Source: Piezodorus guildinii (Eukaryota; Arthropoda; Insecta; Hemiptera; Pentatomidae). Taken from it: DNA of 64,000 nucleotides. The DNA lies in contig CM041294.1 of assembly GCA_023052935.1 (NCBI GenBank), positions 101,402,116 through 101,466,115 of the forward strand. Direction: 5' to 3'. Of the stretch, positions 11,940 through 22,676 are shown in pieces (positions within the stretch are counted from its first letter, which is position 1; each line of letters starts with the position of its first letter). Both the position numbers and the translations under genes were made by a program. The notes below the pieces were generated by a model. The model ran no database searches. It was not told the origin of the DNA and saw nothing but the letters and a program-made list of their open reading frames with translations.

Positions 11940-12612
11940 ACTTATAATTATATTTTCTTTTTACACTATGTAGGTCGAAACGTCGGCCAAAGATCAATAG
12001 TTTAGGCTATTTGTGGCTATTTGTTTTTGTTACGTTCGCTACCACCTGAAAAAAAAATTAAATGCATTAGTTCCACGTATACATTTTACTATATGCTATT
12101 TTTATTTTAATTGCATAATTATAAATTTTTACTTAATTCATCATTATAATTATCAAATTTTATATCAATTATTATTATAGAGGAGTTAATGTAATTATGA
12201 ATGTAGTAGTTAGAACAATCTCTTCTCTTTCTTTATATTTTTATTTATTATAACATATATAAAACTTGATTATAACAACGTTTCGAGGTACTTCTACGCC
12301 TCATCTTCATTCATAATTATCAAATATTTTCAAACCATATTATCATAACTTTTTTTTTCATATTTTATTACCTAATTATTATTTTTCGTTAAAATCCTTT
12401 GGTTGTTATCTTATTTTCATTAGCTCTGGGCCAACAAGGTAGGCCGAAACAAATGGTGCAGAAAAAAAATACCTTTTTATTTTCCTAACTTTCTTGAAGG
12501 AGTCCTGATGACGAACCACTATGTAGTCGAAACGTCGGCTAAAGAATTAATAGTTTAGACTATTTTATTGTTTTTGTTACACTCGCTACCACCTGAAAAA
12601 AAAAAAATTAAT
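11940..12612. repeat. Cluster of PLE pseudo-LTR relics
   Basis: Two plus-oriented copies share actatgtag(g)tcgaaacgtcggc at 11964-11987 and 12519-12539. Both continue through a tagttta..ctattt block and end gttac(g/a)(t/c)tcgctaccacctg followed by A-runs (about 12049 and 12595). Between them a minus-oriented piece (12276-12310) has the complement of gatgagg...cctcgaaacgttg. At 12429-12455 a further decayed unit has GGCC-9 nt-GGCC then gaaac. This is a second PLE subfamily, distinct from the one at 25812. Confidence 0.6.
12502..12539 (+). ncRNA. Minimal hammerhead-ribozyme motif with GUC site
   Basis: CUGAUGA at 12505-12511 and GAAAC at 12529-12533 are followed by GUC, a canonical cleavage triplet, and then GGC. 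GUC before the core pairs with GGC after it (one G-U), forming stem I. The stem II region can fold as ACUA-UG-UAGU, but it is not flush with the core, so the fold is weaker than in the young copies. Confidence 0.55.
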
Positions 12613-13479
12613 ATTTAAGAAATATAATAACATGGATGATTACAAAAAAAAAAAAAATAAAGTGATTATATTATATTATTTTATCATAAGCTAAAAAAAA
12701 AAAAAAAAAGTGTAGTATGCAGTGTATTGCAAGCAACCATCCCACTGCGTTTGGTCTGTGTTGTTTTATAAAAAACAAAAAAATTCTCTTGTTCTCACTT
12801 GTTGGAAAATAAAACGGGTCTACACTTTTGTGTGTATTCGATTTATAAAAAATGGACTTTGATCATTCATCATCTGTTCCTCCCACAACGTACTTTAGTG
12901 AACTGCTGCAGAGTTTCTGTAGCCTTGTAATTCCATATTCAATTTCTTTTCAAAACCAGTCTAAGTACTTACAATAAAAAATCCTTGATCTGCCACTATT
13001 GCCCTTTTATTTCCGTCCAACATCCTAGCTCTATAACCTTCCCATCAAGCTTAATTTTGCATACTCATTTGAACAAGTGTATAAATTAAAAAACATAAAT
13101 ATGATTATTATAAAAAAAAATAGATCAGTTGGTATAAAAATGATAGCATATTTAGAGTAATTTAAGTAGCGAGGGATGTATTCTATAGTAAAAATCTCGA
13201 TAGAATCATTGATTTAAATTTTACTTAATTATTCTTGTTTACTAGGTTTATGATTATTAAACATGACTTGGGTCATAAGCAGGGAAGAGCTTTCTAATTA
13301 TTTTTTTGGATGCCGTATGTCTGTTACTTGTTAATGATGATCTATTACCAGACAATATTTTTTTTAAAGTTTCTCGGAAAAAAAAAATACAGTAACACAA
13401 AGCTATTAAAAAAAAAATCTTAGTTGTTAAAATTATTTAAAAACTGTTACATTAAATTAGAAATGAAAAAGCAATTATA
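12613..13479. other. No gene or recognised repeat
   Basis: AT-rich sequence with A-runs at about 12644-12656 and 12693-12708. Nothing coding is visible. Confidence 0.45.
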
Positions 13480-13834
13480 CTATTTTGTATGTATAAAATT
13501 AAAGGTACTTTAGAAAAAGAGAATTTCGAAAATTGGCATTTAAGCCCAGTCAAACTGTTTATACCATTATAAACCTACCTATATTATATTAAAATCTATT
13601 CGATTTTATATCATTAGCGAGTTTAATCAAAATCTTTAGAGCCGTTTTTGAGAGATTCACAAAAGAATGTCCAAAATGAATCGTATAAGGTGACTTTCAT
13701 AGGCTCGCCGGTTTTAGTGAAAAACTTAGGGAATATCTCGAACGTACAGCAGTCTTCAATATGAAATTTCAGAAGAAATAATTAGTTGGTTCCAAATATT
13801 CCAAAAACCGTTTATTACACATAAACATTAAAAC

Positions 13835-13873
13835 GAGTCAACGTTTCGGGGGCCTTCCCCATCATCAGGACTG
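13835..13873 (-). ncRNA. Minimal hammerhead-ribozyme motif, well paired
   Basis: The minus strand reads AGUC, CUGAUGA (complement 13862-13868), a UGGGG-loop-CCCCC stem II, GAAAC, GUU and GACU. Stem I is AGUC/GACU and stem II is four or more G-C pairs, both different in sequence from the copy at 25914 yet paired, which is compensatory evidence. Stem III is ACGU only. Confidence 0.65.
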
Positions 13874-13955
13874 TTATAACTATATATTTTCTGATAATGG
13901 TTTTGATTAATATAAAAATATTTATAATTTAATGATTTGTTTATATATTTAGTGA

Positions 13956-13994
13956 GCCCTGATGATAGGGTAGGCCCCAAAACGTGGACTCGTT
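13956..13994 (+). ncRNA. Decayed hammerhead motif (partner of 13835)
   Basis: CUGAUGA at 13959-13965 is intact, but GAAAC has become CAAAAC and the cleavage triplet is GUG. The core G and the H rule are both lost, so this copy should be inactive. Confidence 0.5.
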
Positions 13995-14300
13995 TTGAAG
14001 TTTATGTGTTTTAAACTGTTTTTTGAAGATAAGGAACCAACTGATTATTTATTATCAAATTAAATTCTTCCGATTAATCTATTTTATTATAAAATATTCA
14101 GTTTCGTACAACATTTCTTTTTAGTTCTGGACTTACCACACACACACACACACACAGACATACACAAGACCTTTATGCGGGAGTTGGTTATTTTGACTCA
14201 GACGACCATACAAACGTATATTTAGAAATGTTTTACTATTGCTATTTCCCTTACTGTATATTTCATACAGTTAAAAAGTAAAATGATTTGAAAATTTGTT

Positions 14301-14904
14301 TTTCCCAATTATTATGTTCGATGTCATCAAGTATTATTTTTTAATTACGTCATTTAAAACATGACATAATTTTGAATTTTCTATAATTTATAATTTGAAT
14401 CCGAAATGGTTCATTTTTTTAATTTATAAAGGATATAGGTCTATGATAACCATTTTAAAACTTATCGCATGTTCAATCAGAAATTTAGCTAATTCACGAA
14501 GTTGTATTTTACATAATTAACAAGAAATAAATATATGCTTTGTTTATTTGTATTCATAATTTCTTGTTATATTAATGAAATGTTAATTTCCTTATATTTA
14601 AACATATCCAGCTAATTTACAAAGTCCTTCTTATACCTAAGCTAGTTGATCTAAACTTTTTTTTTTTTGCAAACCATATATCATGACCTACTTTTCTCGA
14701 TGTGTCTAAACAAAATTACAATATAACATATTTTTTTTCCTATATTTATTTATATCGTCATTGTACATAGTCCTACATTATAATTGAAAAAAAATTTTTC
14801 TTTTGAATAAATGAATTTAAGGTATTGTATAAATTTGGGACGATTTCTAGAAGCATCATCTTTTTCTGAAGAGTATACCTTGTATAAATATATATATATA
14901 TATT
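14301..14904. other. No gene or recognised repeat
   Basis: AT-rich sequence ending in a (TA)n tract at about 14886-14902 that served as the SINE target. Confidence 0.45.
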
Positions 14905-15188
14905 TTTATTTTTTTTTTTTTTTCAGTGGCACGACAGGCCAATTTTCTCTAAGAAATTACACTCGCGTTTCTCGATGCAATTAGTAGTGTTAGGGTTATC
15001 GCTTCCTACGCCTAATTTTGTGAGTGGCCACCATTTAGCTGACGGGTCTCAGATACCCGGAGGAGAGGCTGTTGTGAGTGAATCCCATTTATTTACATCC
15101 TTATAAAAGCCCCGCTGGGACTGGGATTCGAACTCACAACTTTAGCATGAGAGACTAGCGCGCTTGCCCTCAGCCCCTGGTTCCCCTT
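14905..15188 (-). mobile_element. tRNA-derived SINE, family A, full-length antisense
   Basis: T-run (complement of poly-A) at about 14909-14923, then the complement of the family tail ggcctgtcgtgccact. The body includes gtgagtggccaccatt and ends with a tRNA head whose complement shows box B (gttcgaatccc, about 15120-15133) and a box-A-like region near 15150-15175. A sense copy lies at 63298-63576. It sits inside a (TA)n tract (14886-14902 and 15188-15209), so the target duplication is TA repeat. Confidence 0.75.
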
Positions 15189-16034
15189 ATATATATATAT
15201 ATATATATTATATTATTTTAATATATTAAATAATTAAATACTTTATTAAAAAGTGTGAATACTATTTTTGTATTTATTTTTTTCTAAATCTACGCACACA
15301 TTTATATTTAACCATTACTGTAGTTTTACGAATGAGTTACATATTATTTTGTTATTCGTTTTATGATAAAATATGAATGCCTACAAGTTTCTAAACCGAT
15401 AGTTAAAAATAATGTACAGCCCTTTCTAATTTTTTTCCCGGCGAAAAATGCCTTTTTGTTAAAACCATTCTCATATCATTTAACGAATCGGAAATAATTG
15501 CGTCGGATTACTTTGAACCCGCCCACAGTTACGTAGCTTAAGATAGTAATCATATTTTATATTTAATGTTATGGCTCAAAGGAAATAGTTTATGAGTGTA
15601 ACCTAATAGTTTGCCATTCACTTTAGCTCACAAAGGTCAGGGTAATGGAGATAATTAGCAGGGACATATGTTAATTGAGCACTGGGAACGAATCGATCTA
15701 TATCGAAAAGCAAACATGAACATTGATCGTCTGTTAATTGTCAATTGTAAATGTTAGCATTCGATTAAAAACTATTTGTTAAAATACTATACTATTCCTC
15801 GCTGACAATATATCTAATTTCGACGAATGTTACAAAGCAGTTTCAATTTATGGCGTTCTCCTTTTGGCGCGTAAGGTTATGATTTATTACCAGTAATAAC
15901 TCCTCCAAATACGGTTGTGGAACGATCCTTGTTCGTTCTAGTTTTTGTTCTACGAAGGTTATTTATTTATTATGTTATATTTATATTACCATGAAAATTT
16001 AAACATTTAATAATGTCAGTATATATTTTTAAAT
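15189..16034. other. No gene; (TA)n followed by AT-rich DNA
   Basis: (TA)n at 15188-15209. The rest shows no coding frame or recognised repeat. Confidence 0.45.
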
Positions 16035-16140
16035 ATATAACTGATTTTGGTTTATTATCTTCAATAATGAAACTTTGTAATCGACCAAAAAAAAATTCCC
16101 CTACCCCCTCAAAATTTGATCGTTTACGTTTAAGATAAAT
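16035..16140 (+). repeat. Dispersed repeat R3, partial sense copy
   Basis: Contains ttttggtttattatcttcaa, gtaatcgaccaaaaaaaa and cctcaaaatttga in the same order as at 55060-55130 and 23530-23610. It directly abuts an R1 copy. Confidence 0.55.
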
Positions 16141-17121
16141 AAATAATTTTCAAAAATAAATTAAAATGTTCACGATCGCAATACTTTTCCTTAATATATA
16201 TATTCCATATATAGTAAGTGAAAGCAAAAAATTGAAAAATTGTCATTTAAGCTCAGTCAGACTATTTCAATCAGAATGGTGATCTACATGATATTAAACC
16301 ACGTTACATTTAACATCGATGTAGCAAGTTTAATCTTAATCCCTTTCTCCACTCTGTAGCAAGTATAACGCAGAACTAGTTGGAATTTATAAAAGTTTAA
16401 ATGTAATTTACCCTACTAAGACAACTAGGATTATTTGCACAGACTCCTTATCGGCCCTGCTCAGCTTAAAGCGCCTTTTCTCTACCGTCTCTCTTATTCA
16501 AAATATTCTATTATCATTGCCCACAATAGTTTCCAATAATTCAGTTTTTTTCGTCTGGGTACCGAGCCACTGCGGTATAGTTGGCAATGAACTCGCAGAT
16601 CGTGCAGCCAAAGAAGCAATAACAGATGGCATTCCCTTTACTGGGGTGTCTGTTGGCGACTATGTTTCTATTATCAAGCAGCGGATTCGGTCGAAGTGGG
16701 GACAGATTTGGCATGACACTACCTGACAACAAATTAAGGGAAATAAGAAGAGACATCTCCCATTGGCGTTCGTCCCTACGACAACAGCGAAGGGAAGAGG
16801 TTATCCTGGCGCGCCTGCGTATTGGACACACACGATTAACTCACGGACATCTCATGGCACGGGAACCTCCTACGGACTGCTCAACAAGCGGTTGCCCAAT
16901 CTCTGTTAAACACATTTTGACAGAGTGTAGGGCTTATGATACTTACAGAGCACATATTACAATTGACACTGACTTACCAAACGTTTTACAAGACAACATA
17001 CAGACAACTGCAAAACTTTTTGACTTCCTACGACAGACCGACTTGTACAATCGATAATAATATTTAATCCGTTTATAAAAAGTGATTTAAGGCGAAAATG
17101 ACCCAAGTGGTTTACGCTTAC

Positions 17122-17152
<31 letters not shown>

Positions 17153-17460
17153 ATCGTTAGAGCCGTTTTTGAGAAAATCGTAAAAAGGTGCAAAATGCAT
17201 GGTAAAAAGTGGCTCTTCTGATTAGCCAATTATAATGAAAAAGGTTGTAACATCTCGGGTGTATAGTTTTCTCAAATATGAAATTTCAGTTTCGTACGAC
17301 TTTCTGTTTTTGCGCTAGACTTATCACCCACACACTTTTTTCGGGTCTTGTTCATTTGAACTCAGGGTACCCTACAACGTGTATTTCCATCGAAAATTTT
17401 CACGATCGCTATACATTCCCATATTATATATTTCATATATAGGTGGGTGAAAATAAAAAT
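16141..17460 (+). repeat. Dispersed repeat R1, copy interrupted by an I/R1-type LINE
   Basis: Begins with R1 3'-end sequence (cacgatcgcaatac..ttcc..tatata) joined to an R1 internal start (catttaagctcagtcag), then continues after the LINE insertion from cgttagagccgtttttgag (17155) to a second 3' end (cacgatcgctatac, 17401). The junction suggests a partial tandem copy. Non-coding. Confidence 0.6.
16342..17145 (+). pseudogene. I/R1-type LINE 3' end: RNase H domain plus C-terminal zinc-knuckle-like segment
   Basis: The first frame (16343-16723) reads NAELVGIYKSL, RIICTDSLSALLSL and VFFVWVPSHCGIVGNELADRAAKEA. These are the E, D and HCGxxGNExAD motifs of the RNase H domain found in I/R1/LOA-group elements; the first catalytic Asp lies upstream of the truncation. 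A frameshift near 16718-16726 moves to the frame ending 17057 (DNKLREIRRDISHWR, ARLRIGHTRLTHGHLM, CSTSGCPISVKHILTEC), typical of the C-terminal cysteine/histidine segment. The 3' UTR ends cgcttac before an A-run (17122-17147). The duplication aatcttaatc (16332-16341 and 17146-17155) proves insertion into repeat R1. Confidence 0.88.
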
Positions 17461-18369
17461 CAGCAAATCTTAATTCAGAATGACGTCCAAAGATTAAAGA
17501 ACTAAAAAAGGTGATGGTAGGTACTGTTCTGAAATTTCTGAACTAAGTACAATAGGAAGGATTTGAATAAATAACTGAGTACATAAGTTACTCATCTTTT
17601 CGATCTTTTATGTTACGTCTTATTATGATTACATTAAATTATCTAATATCTAAAAACTTAAAAAAAAATCTTGTTGAATTAGATAAATAGCAACCTTGAA
17701 GAAGAAATTCTCAATCCCGACCTATAACTGACCTAGGTGGAACATTACCTATTTCAGACCATATCAAGGTGACTCAACCCCTTCATTAAGCAGTTTATCT
17801 TCCTTCGAGAAGGATCTCGATACACACCCTCCGCTGTGTTCAAATTAGTCGAAATTTGAGTTATTGTGTACCTAATTATATTGCAAGCATTGTTGATATC
17901 AGCACTCCAAACTAAAACCCATAGTTCTATTTTTCCATTTTCCTCAAGGATTAAGATATATGTTTTTTAGCTAATAAATTATTGAATATATTTTTAAATT
18001 TAGAAATTGAATTTTTAAAATTATAATCTATTTCGGTATGAACAATAGCAATAATCTTATGAGACTACATGCGTCCAATATTTATAGAAAAACAGATCAA
18101 AGGCTAATTACAAAAAATAATTATACATATAATTATAATAAAAAAAAGTATCAATAAATAAAATAAATATAAAATTAACAAATAAATGAACACCTAAAAC
18201 ACACTGATACCTATAATTACTACATATTAATGCTTCGAAATGTCATAAATATTAAGTTTTTTTTTAGTATTTTTTTTGTGATCATTCATACATATGTTCC
18301 TAGTTTTTATTTTTATTTTTAAATATTTTTAAACCAAAGATCTAAATCTCTCACCATTTCCAAAACTTT
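17461..18369. other. No gene or recognised repeat
   Basis: AT-rich sequence; no domain-bearing frame on either strand. Confidence 0.45.
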
Positions 18370-18885
18370 CCACGAGTAAAATAATGTGTTGTGCACAACA
18401 AACGACTTTCACATACATCCGTTAATAAAATTAATTTAATATGTTTTAAATAAAGTCACAATTAAAAAAATGTTAAAGCATTGCATTGAGTTTCGATGGA
18501 AACATGTGATTCAGATTAAATAATATAAAAATGGAAATTATTTTCCATAACTATCTATTAGTTTAATCATAGTTTCTTTACTCTCCGTTACGTTATATAA
18601 CCTTGTAAATAAGGTAAATTTTTTTCTAAATTATTTGTCTCTCTAACGGTATATTATGCATGTACATTACTATTCCAATGTTCGAAAGAAAAATTTACCT
18701 AAAAATATATTTTTCTCTTTTCTCATTAAGTTGGTTATGAAATTCGTTAAAATTGTATAATTATTGCTTTGTTTCAATACTAATAAGATGACAAATCCTT
18801 TAAGCTACAACATTTAAGTTACTTTAGAGGTAGGGAATATCATTATTTAAGCCCTGTTTATTTCAATTAGAATGAAACCTTTATA
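18370..18885 (+). repeat. Dispersed repeat R1, upstream half
   Basis: Shares acaacaaacgactttcac, an attaaataataaa block, ctaacggtatattat and atttaagccctgtttatttcaa with 50400-50900 and, inverted, 48850-49350. It ends within the 'aatgaaacc' block and lacks the downstream half seen at 50900-51275. Confidence 0.5.
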
Positions 18886-18897
18886 ATGATGAAACAC

Positions 18898-18973
18898 TTA
18901 TTTTATTTTACCCCTACCTCGCCTTTGTAGGCAAAACAGAGGTTTTCGGACCATTAGAGTAAGGGCGGGGCAT
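18898..18973 (-). repeat. 3' fragment of tRNA-derived SINE family D, antisense
   Basis: cccctacctcgcctttgtag and gtaagggcggggca match the antisense family D copy at 61263-61331. The tRNA-derived head is missing. Confidence 0.5.
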
Positions 18974-20007
18974 TGACACTATTAGTGCAAATATTAAATA
19001 TTGCAAATTTACATTTAAATATTATATTAGTAATAGAAATATTGAGTGCTTTTTTGACAAACTTTATGAAGCTGCTTGGTCTATTAGGTATAGGTTTAAT
19101 TTTTTATTGGTCCACGGTCCTAATCCATGCTGAGGTAGGAATAATTATTTATTATGCTATTTAAACCGTGGAGCGACCATAGGGTATGGAAATCCTCTTT
19201 AAGCATACACAGCCTCTACAGGGCTCTTAGTAACACAAAATAAACAATAAAGTTGATATTAACTTATGTTTTAAATTCATTTATTTAACATATATCAAAG
19301 GTTCATTATTTATAAACTACAATACGAATAATTGTACAAAGTTTAATGTGTTTAATACTAAAACAGGTTATAATCACCTCATAATCAAATGAACGATAGG
19401 CAATGACATTAATTGCGCATTTGTTTGTTTAGTTCTGTGAGTTTTAGTGTATCATCGCTCTATTTATCATCATCTGTCTAGTTTGGTGTGTTTTAGTTTG
19501 AGTAAATACTGTTACACAGTTTAATTTATAATTATCATGAAAGACACCATACATTAATGCACTTTTGCGGAAAAAAAAAGACATGCTTTTAACTTATGAA
19601 AGGTACATAGAAACGGTGCTGTTGCTGTTTGAAGATATCCTGAAAAATATCCTAAAAAAGAACTGAAAATAAATTTATACTGTCTCCCATGATAATCATT
19701 AATTACATGTTGTCACTGTATTCATTCACTCTAAAAGGCACAGAACTAGACAAATACTGATAAATACAGCGATGATACACAAAAACACACAGTTGTATTA
19801 CTACTGTTATTGCTTATCATTCATTTGTTAATCAAGTGATGAAAACCTGTTATTTTGTATTAAAATGTTAAGATATGTACAGTGTTTTAATGTAGTGAAT
19901 AAATAATGAATCTTTAAATCTTGGATATCTGTATAATAAAAGAGTTTGAGTTATATGTTAATATGAACTTTTTCGTTTGTGGACAAATCGTATGAAAACA
20001 TCCTATA
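18974..20007. other. No gene or recognised repeat
   Basis: AT-rich sequence. The hydrophobic 63-codon frame at 18973-19164 has no recognisable motif. The 8 bp ending at 20007 (atcctata) form the left target duplication of the next element. Confidence 0.45.
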
Positions 20008-22668
20008 CAGAGATGGGCAAAATCGCATTCGGATATACGAATACGAATGCATTCGGGAAGATCGAGATTTGAAAATACGAATACGAATGCAATCGTATTT
20101 CAAAAAAGAATACGAATGCATTCGTATTTCGAAAAAATATACGAATACGAATATACTCACAGATGTAGACAGGTATACGCCCGAATTTCACAGGTATGCA
20201 AAGGGATACGGTCATATTCCACTGGTGTGGGCCGTATTCCACTGGTCTAAAAACGTATACGGGCCTGTGTACAAGTCAATATGTGCGCATTTGCAGGCGT
20301 GAATTCGAATGCGGTCAATAATATCTTATATTAAAAGATATAAAATTTAATATTTATGAATTTTTTTAAAAATATTATTCAAATATTGATGAAATAACTT
20401 CTTTAAATACGAATATCTATTTATTTACATATATCAACACTCATACAGTTTTCTTCTCTATAATGAAATAATTTAACAAACATTTCTTAAAATTTATTAA
20501 TTTATGGAAAATGAAAAACATTAATGCAGTAATGCTTTTATAAATTATATTAAGAAAGAAAAGAAATATTATCTCTTTGATATATTTTTCTTGAGCTTAA
20601 AATTTATATTGATAGTAAAGTTCAGTAAATATTTTAACTTTTCAAACCAACTATGTGACGCATTCAAGAATAGGTAAAATGTTGAATTTTAAGCATTTAC
20701 AGTTAAGTGTTTAGGTAAACCAGGTATGGTATGACTCATTGGTTTTTCATGATTATGTTTCTATTTTTAGAAATTTTCTAAAAAAAATTTCTAGTTTAGA
20801 AGTTTGCTATTATTCCAAAACATTGAAAGTTATAATAATAATAAAACTAATTCTTTATAATGAAGTGAAGTAAAGCGCTAATAAAAGTACTTATGTAACA
20901 TTCAAAGCTGTAATTGAGAGTAATGATTACCGCAAAAAACTTTAGTTATTATCGTATATACTATATTAATTTTAATTTATTCTTATTAGTAATTTGATCT
21001 AAAATAAATGCTTTAATCGAAATTCAGTATAATTCTTTTTTCAATGTTCTTTGTTTGAAGATAAGAAGTAATATAAAGCCGCCTTAGTTAGAACCACGGG
21101 ACATCGGGAACTTTACCATCGGGAATTTTACCATGATACCTGCCCTGGGACTTTGAGCCAATTAAAAGATGCTAAATATGTGACAAACTTCTTAGAAAAT
21201 ATTACAAGACTCGAAAGCAGAAGGAAGTCCCTAAATTAATTAAAAAACAACTAAACAATTTTCACAATAGAGTGTAAAAAAATCTAAATGGACTAGGAAT
21301 ACCCTTTGCCGTAGAGGCAATTTTAGAAAATAATTCATGACCCTGTTTCTATTTCCTATGAAAATGAATGTAGTATATCCTAAAACATTAAAGTAGTATA
21401 CAAAAAATAATAATAACAAAAATAATTGGTTATAATGAAGTAAAGTAAAGCGCGAAAAAAAATGATTATGAAACAATTATTAATATTTATATCATTAATT
21501 GTTACATATTCACTTTTAAATCTATAGATTTAAGTTTATTCTGATGAAATAAAAAAATACTTTATGTATTATTAATTTTCTTTATTTTAACTATCTCACG
21601 ATTTCTTTTTGCTAGTGTTAAGAATAAATGGATAAATATTAAAGAAACTTAAATTAACTGGAGAAATAAAAAATGTAAAAATAAACTTTTTCCAGGTTAT
21701 TATTTTTCAATTCGCATATAAGAAAAGCATAATAGACCGTTATAAAGTTACAGATTTTACAGAAAATGTTAAATAATATAAAAAGTATCACCTTAATTAT
21801 GATTGTATATAATAATTATGTTATTTTATTTAATCTAAAATATATGCTTCCGAAGAAATTCAGTTCTTTTTTCAACATTAACTATTTATTTCAAATTCAC
21901 CACTATTAATTAATCACTTTTTAATGTACTGATTTTTCCTACAAATAAAATTGTTGGGAGACTGGATGAAACTTTAATACTTAAACTTAACCTATTCTTG
22001 AATGCGTAGTGTTTATTTTCACATAGTTGGTTTGAAAAGTTAAAATATTTACTGAACTTTACTATCAATATAAATTTTAAGCTCAAGAAAAATATATCAA
22101 AGAGATAATATTTCTTTTCTTTCTTAATATAATTTATAAAGCATTACTGCATTAATGTTTTTCATTTTCCATAAATTAATAAATTTTAAGAAATATTTGT
22201 TAAATTATTTCATTATAGAGAAGAAAACTGTATGAGTGTTGATATATGTAAATAAATAGATATTCGTATTTAAAGAAGTTATTTCAACAATATTTGAATA
22301 ATATTTTTAAAAAAATTCATAAATATTAAATTTTATATCTTTTAATATAAGATATTATTGACCGCATTCGAATTCACGCCTGCAAATGCGCACATATTGA
22401 CTTGTACACAGGCCCGTATACGTTTTTAGACCAGTGGAATACGGCCCACACCAGTGGAATATGACCGTATCCCTTTGCATACCTGTGAAATTCGGGCGTA
22501 TACCTCTCTACATCTGTGAGCATATTCGTATTCGTATATTTTTTCGAAATACGAATGCATTCGTATTCTTTTTTGAAATACGATTGCATTCGTATTCGTA
22601 TTTTCAAAACTCGATCTTCCCGAATGCATTCGTATTCGTATATCCGAATGCGATTTTGCCCATCTCTG
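20008..22668. mobile_element. hAT-type non-autonomous element with about 670-bp terminal inverted repeats
   Basis: Starts CAGAGATGGGCAAAATCGC and ends with its exact complement; CAGRGNTGGGCAA-like termini are typical of hAT transposons. The flanking 8 bp are atcctata (20000-20007) and atcctaaa (22669-22676), an 8-bp duplication with one mismatch, the size expected for hAT. Inverted similarity extends from 20008-20675 to 21990-22668 with a small indel near 20660. The outer about 130 bp of each arm are packed with tacgaata and gaatgcattc words. The 1.3-kb centre (20676-21989) has no transposase ORF; it includes two imperfect direct-repeat pairs (20820-20900 with 21405-21478; 20995-21055 with 21825-21885). 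Short frames on both strands in the arms are by-products of the repeats. Confidence 0.85.
20030..20158. repeat. Subterminal palindromic word array of the hAT element (left)
   Basis: tacgaatacgaatgcattcg-type words recur about four times, each centred on gaatgcattc or its one-base variant gaatgcaatc, with a mirror-image array at 22518-22650. In hAT elements, short subterminal repeats are the usual transposase-binding sites; that role here is inference. Confidence 0.55.
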
Positions 22669-22676
22669 ATCCTAAA

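Larger units (their letters stand above)
13775..14097. mobile_element. PLE mini-composite inserted into repeat R1
   Basis: The two ends are inverted repeats: attagttggttcc, acataaac, aaacgagtc on the left and gactcgttttga, tttatgtg, ggaaccaact on the right. Each half carries a hammerhead-type motif, minus then plus. The uninterrupted R1 copy at 17279-17300 defines the empty site; flanking aaatttcag and aaatattcag suggest a short target duplication. Only about 320 bp and without coding sequence. Confidence 0.65.
13480..14300 (+). repeat. Dispersed repeat R1, copy interrupted by a PLE relic
   Basis: Shares with 16141-17460 and 50400-51275 the order: attaaaggta, catttaagcccagtca, gtttaatcaaaatcttTAGAGCCGTTTTTGAGA, gtgaaaaactt, atgaaatttcag, tttcgtac, (ca)n, ttttgactcag, ttcccttactgtatatttcat. 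The block is split between atgaaatttcag (ending 13774) and tttcgtacaac (14101) by the insertion at 13775-14097. No coding frame. Confidence 0.65.

Noticed and set aside
19979..20302. Overlapping frames on both strands (also 22374-22688)
   Set aside because: They read through the tacgaata/gaatgcattc arrays in the hAT inverted arms; same sequence open in several frames is a repeat artefact.
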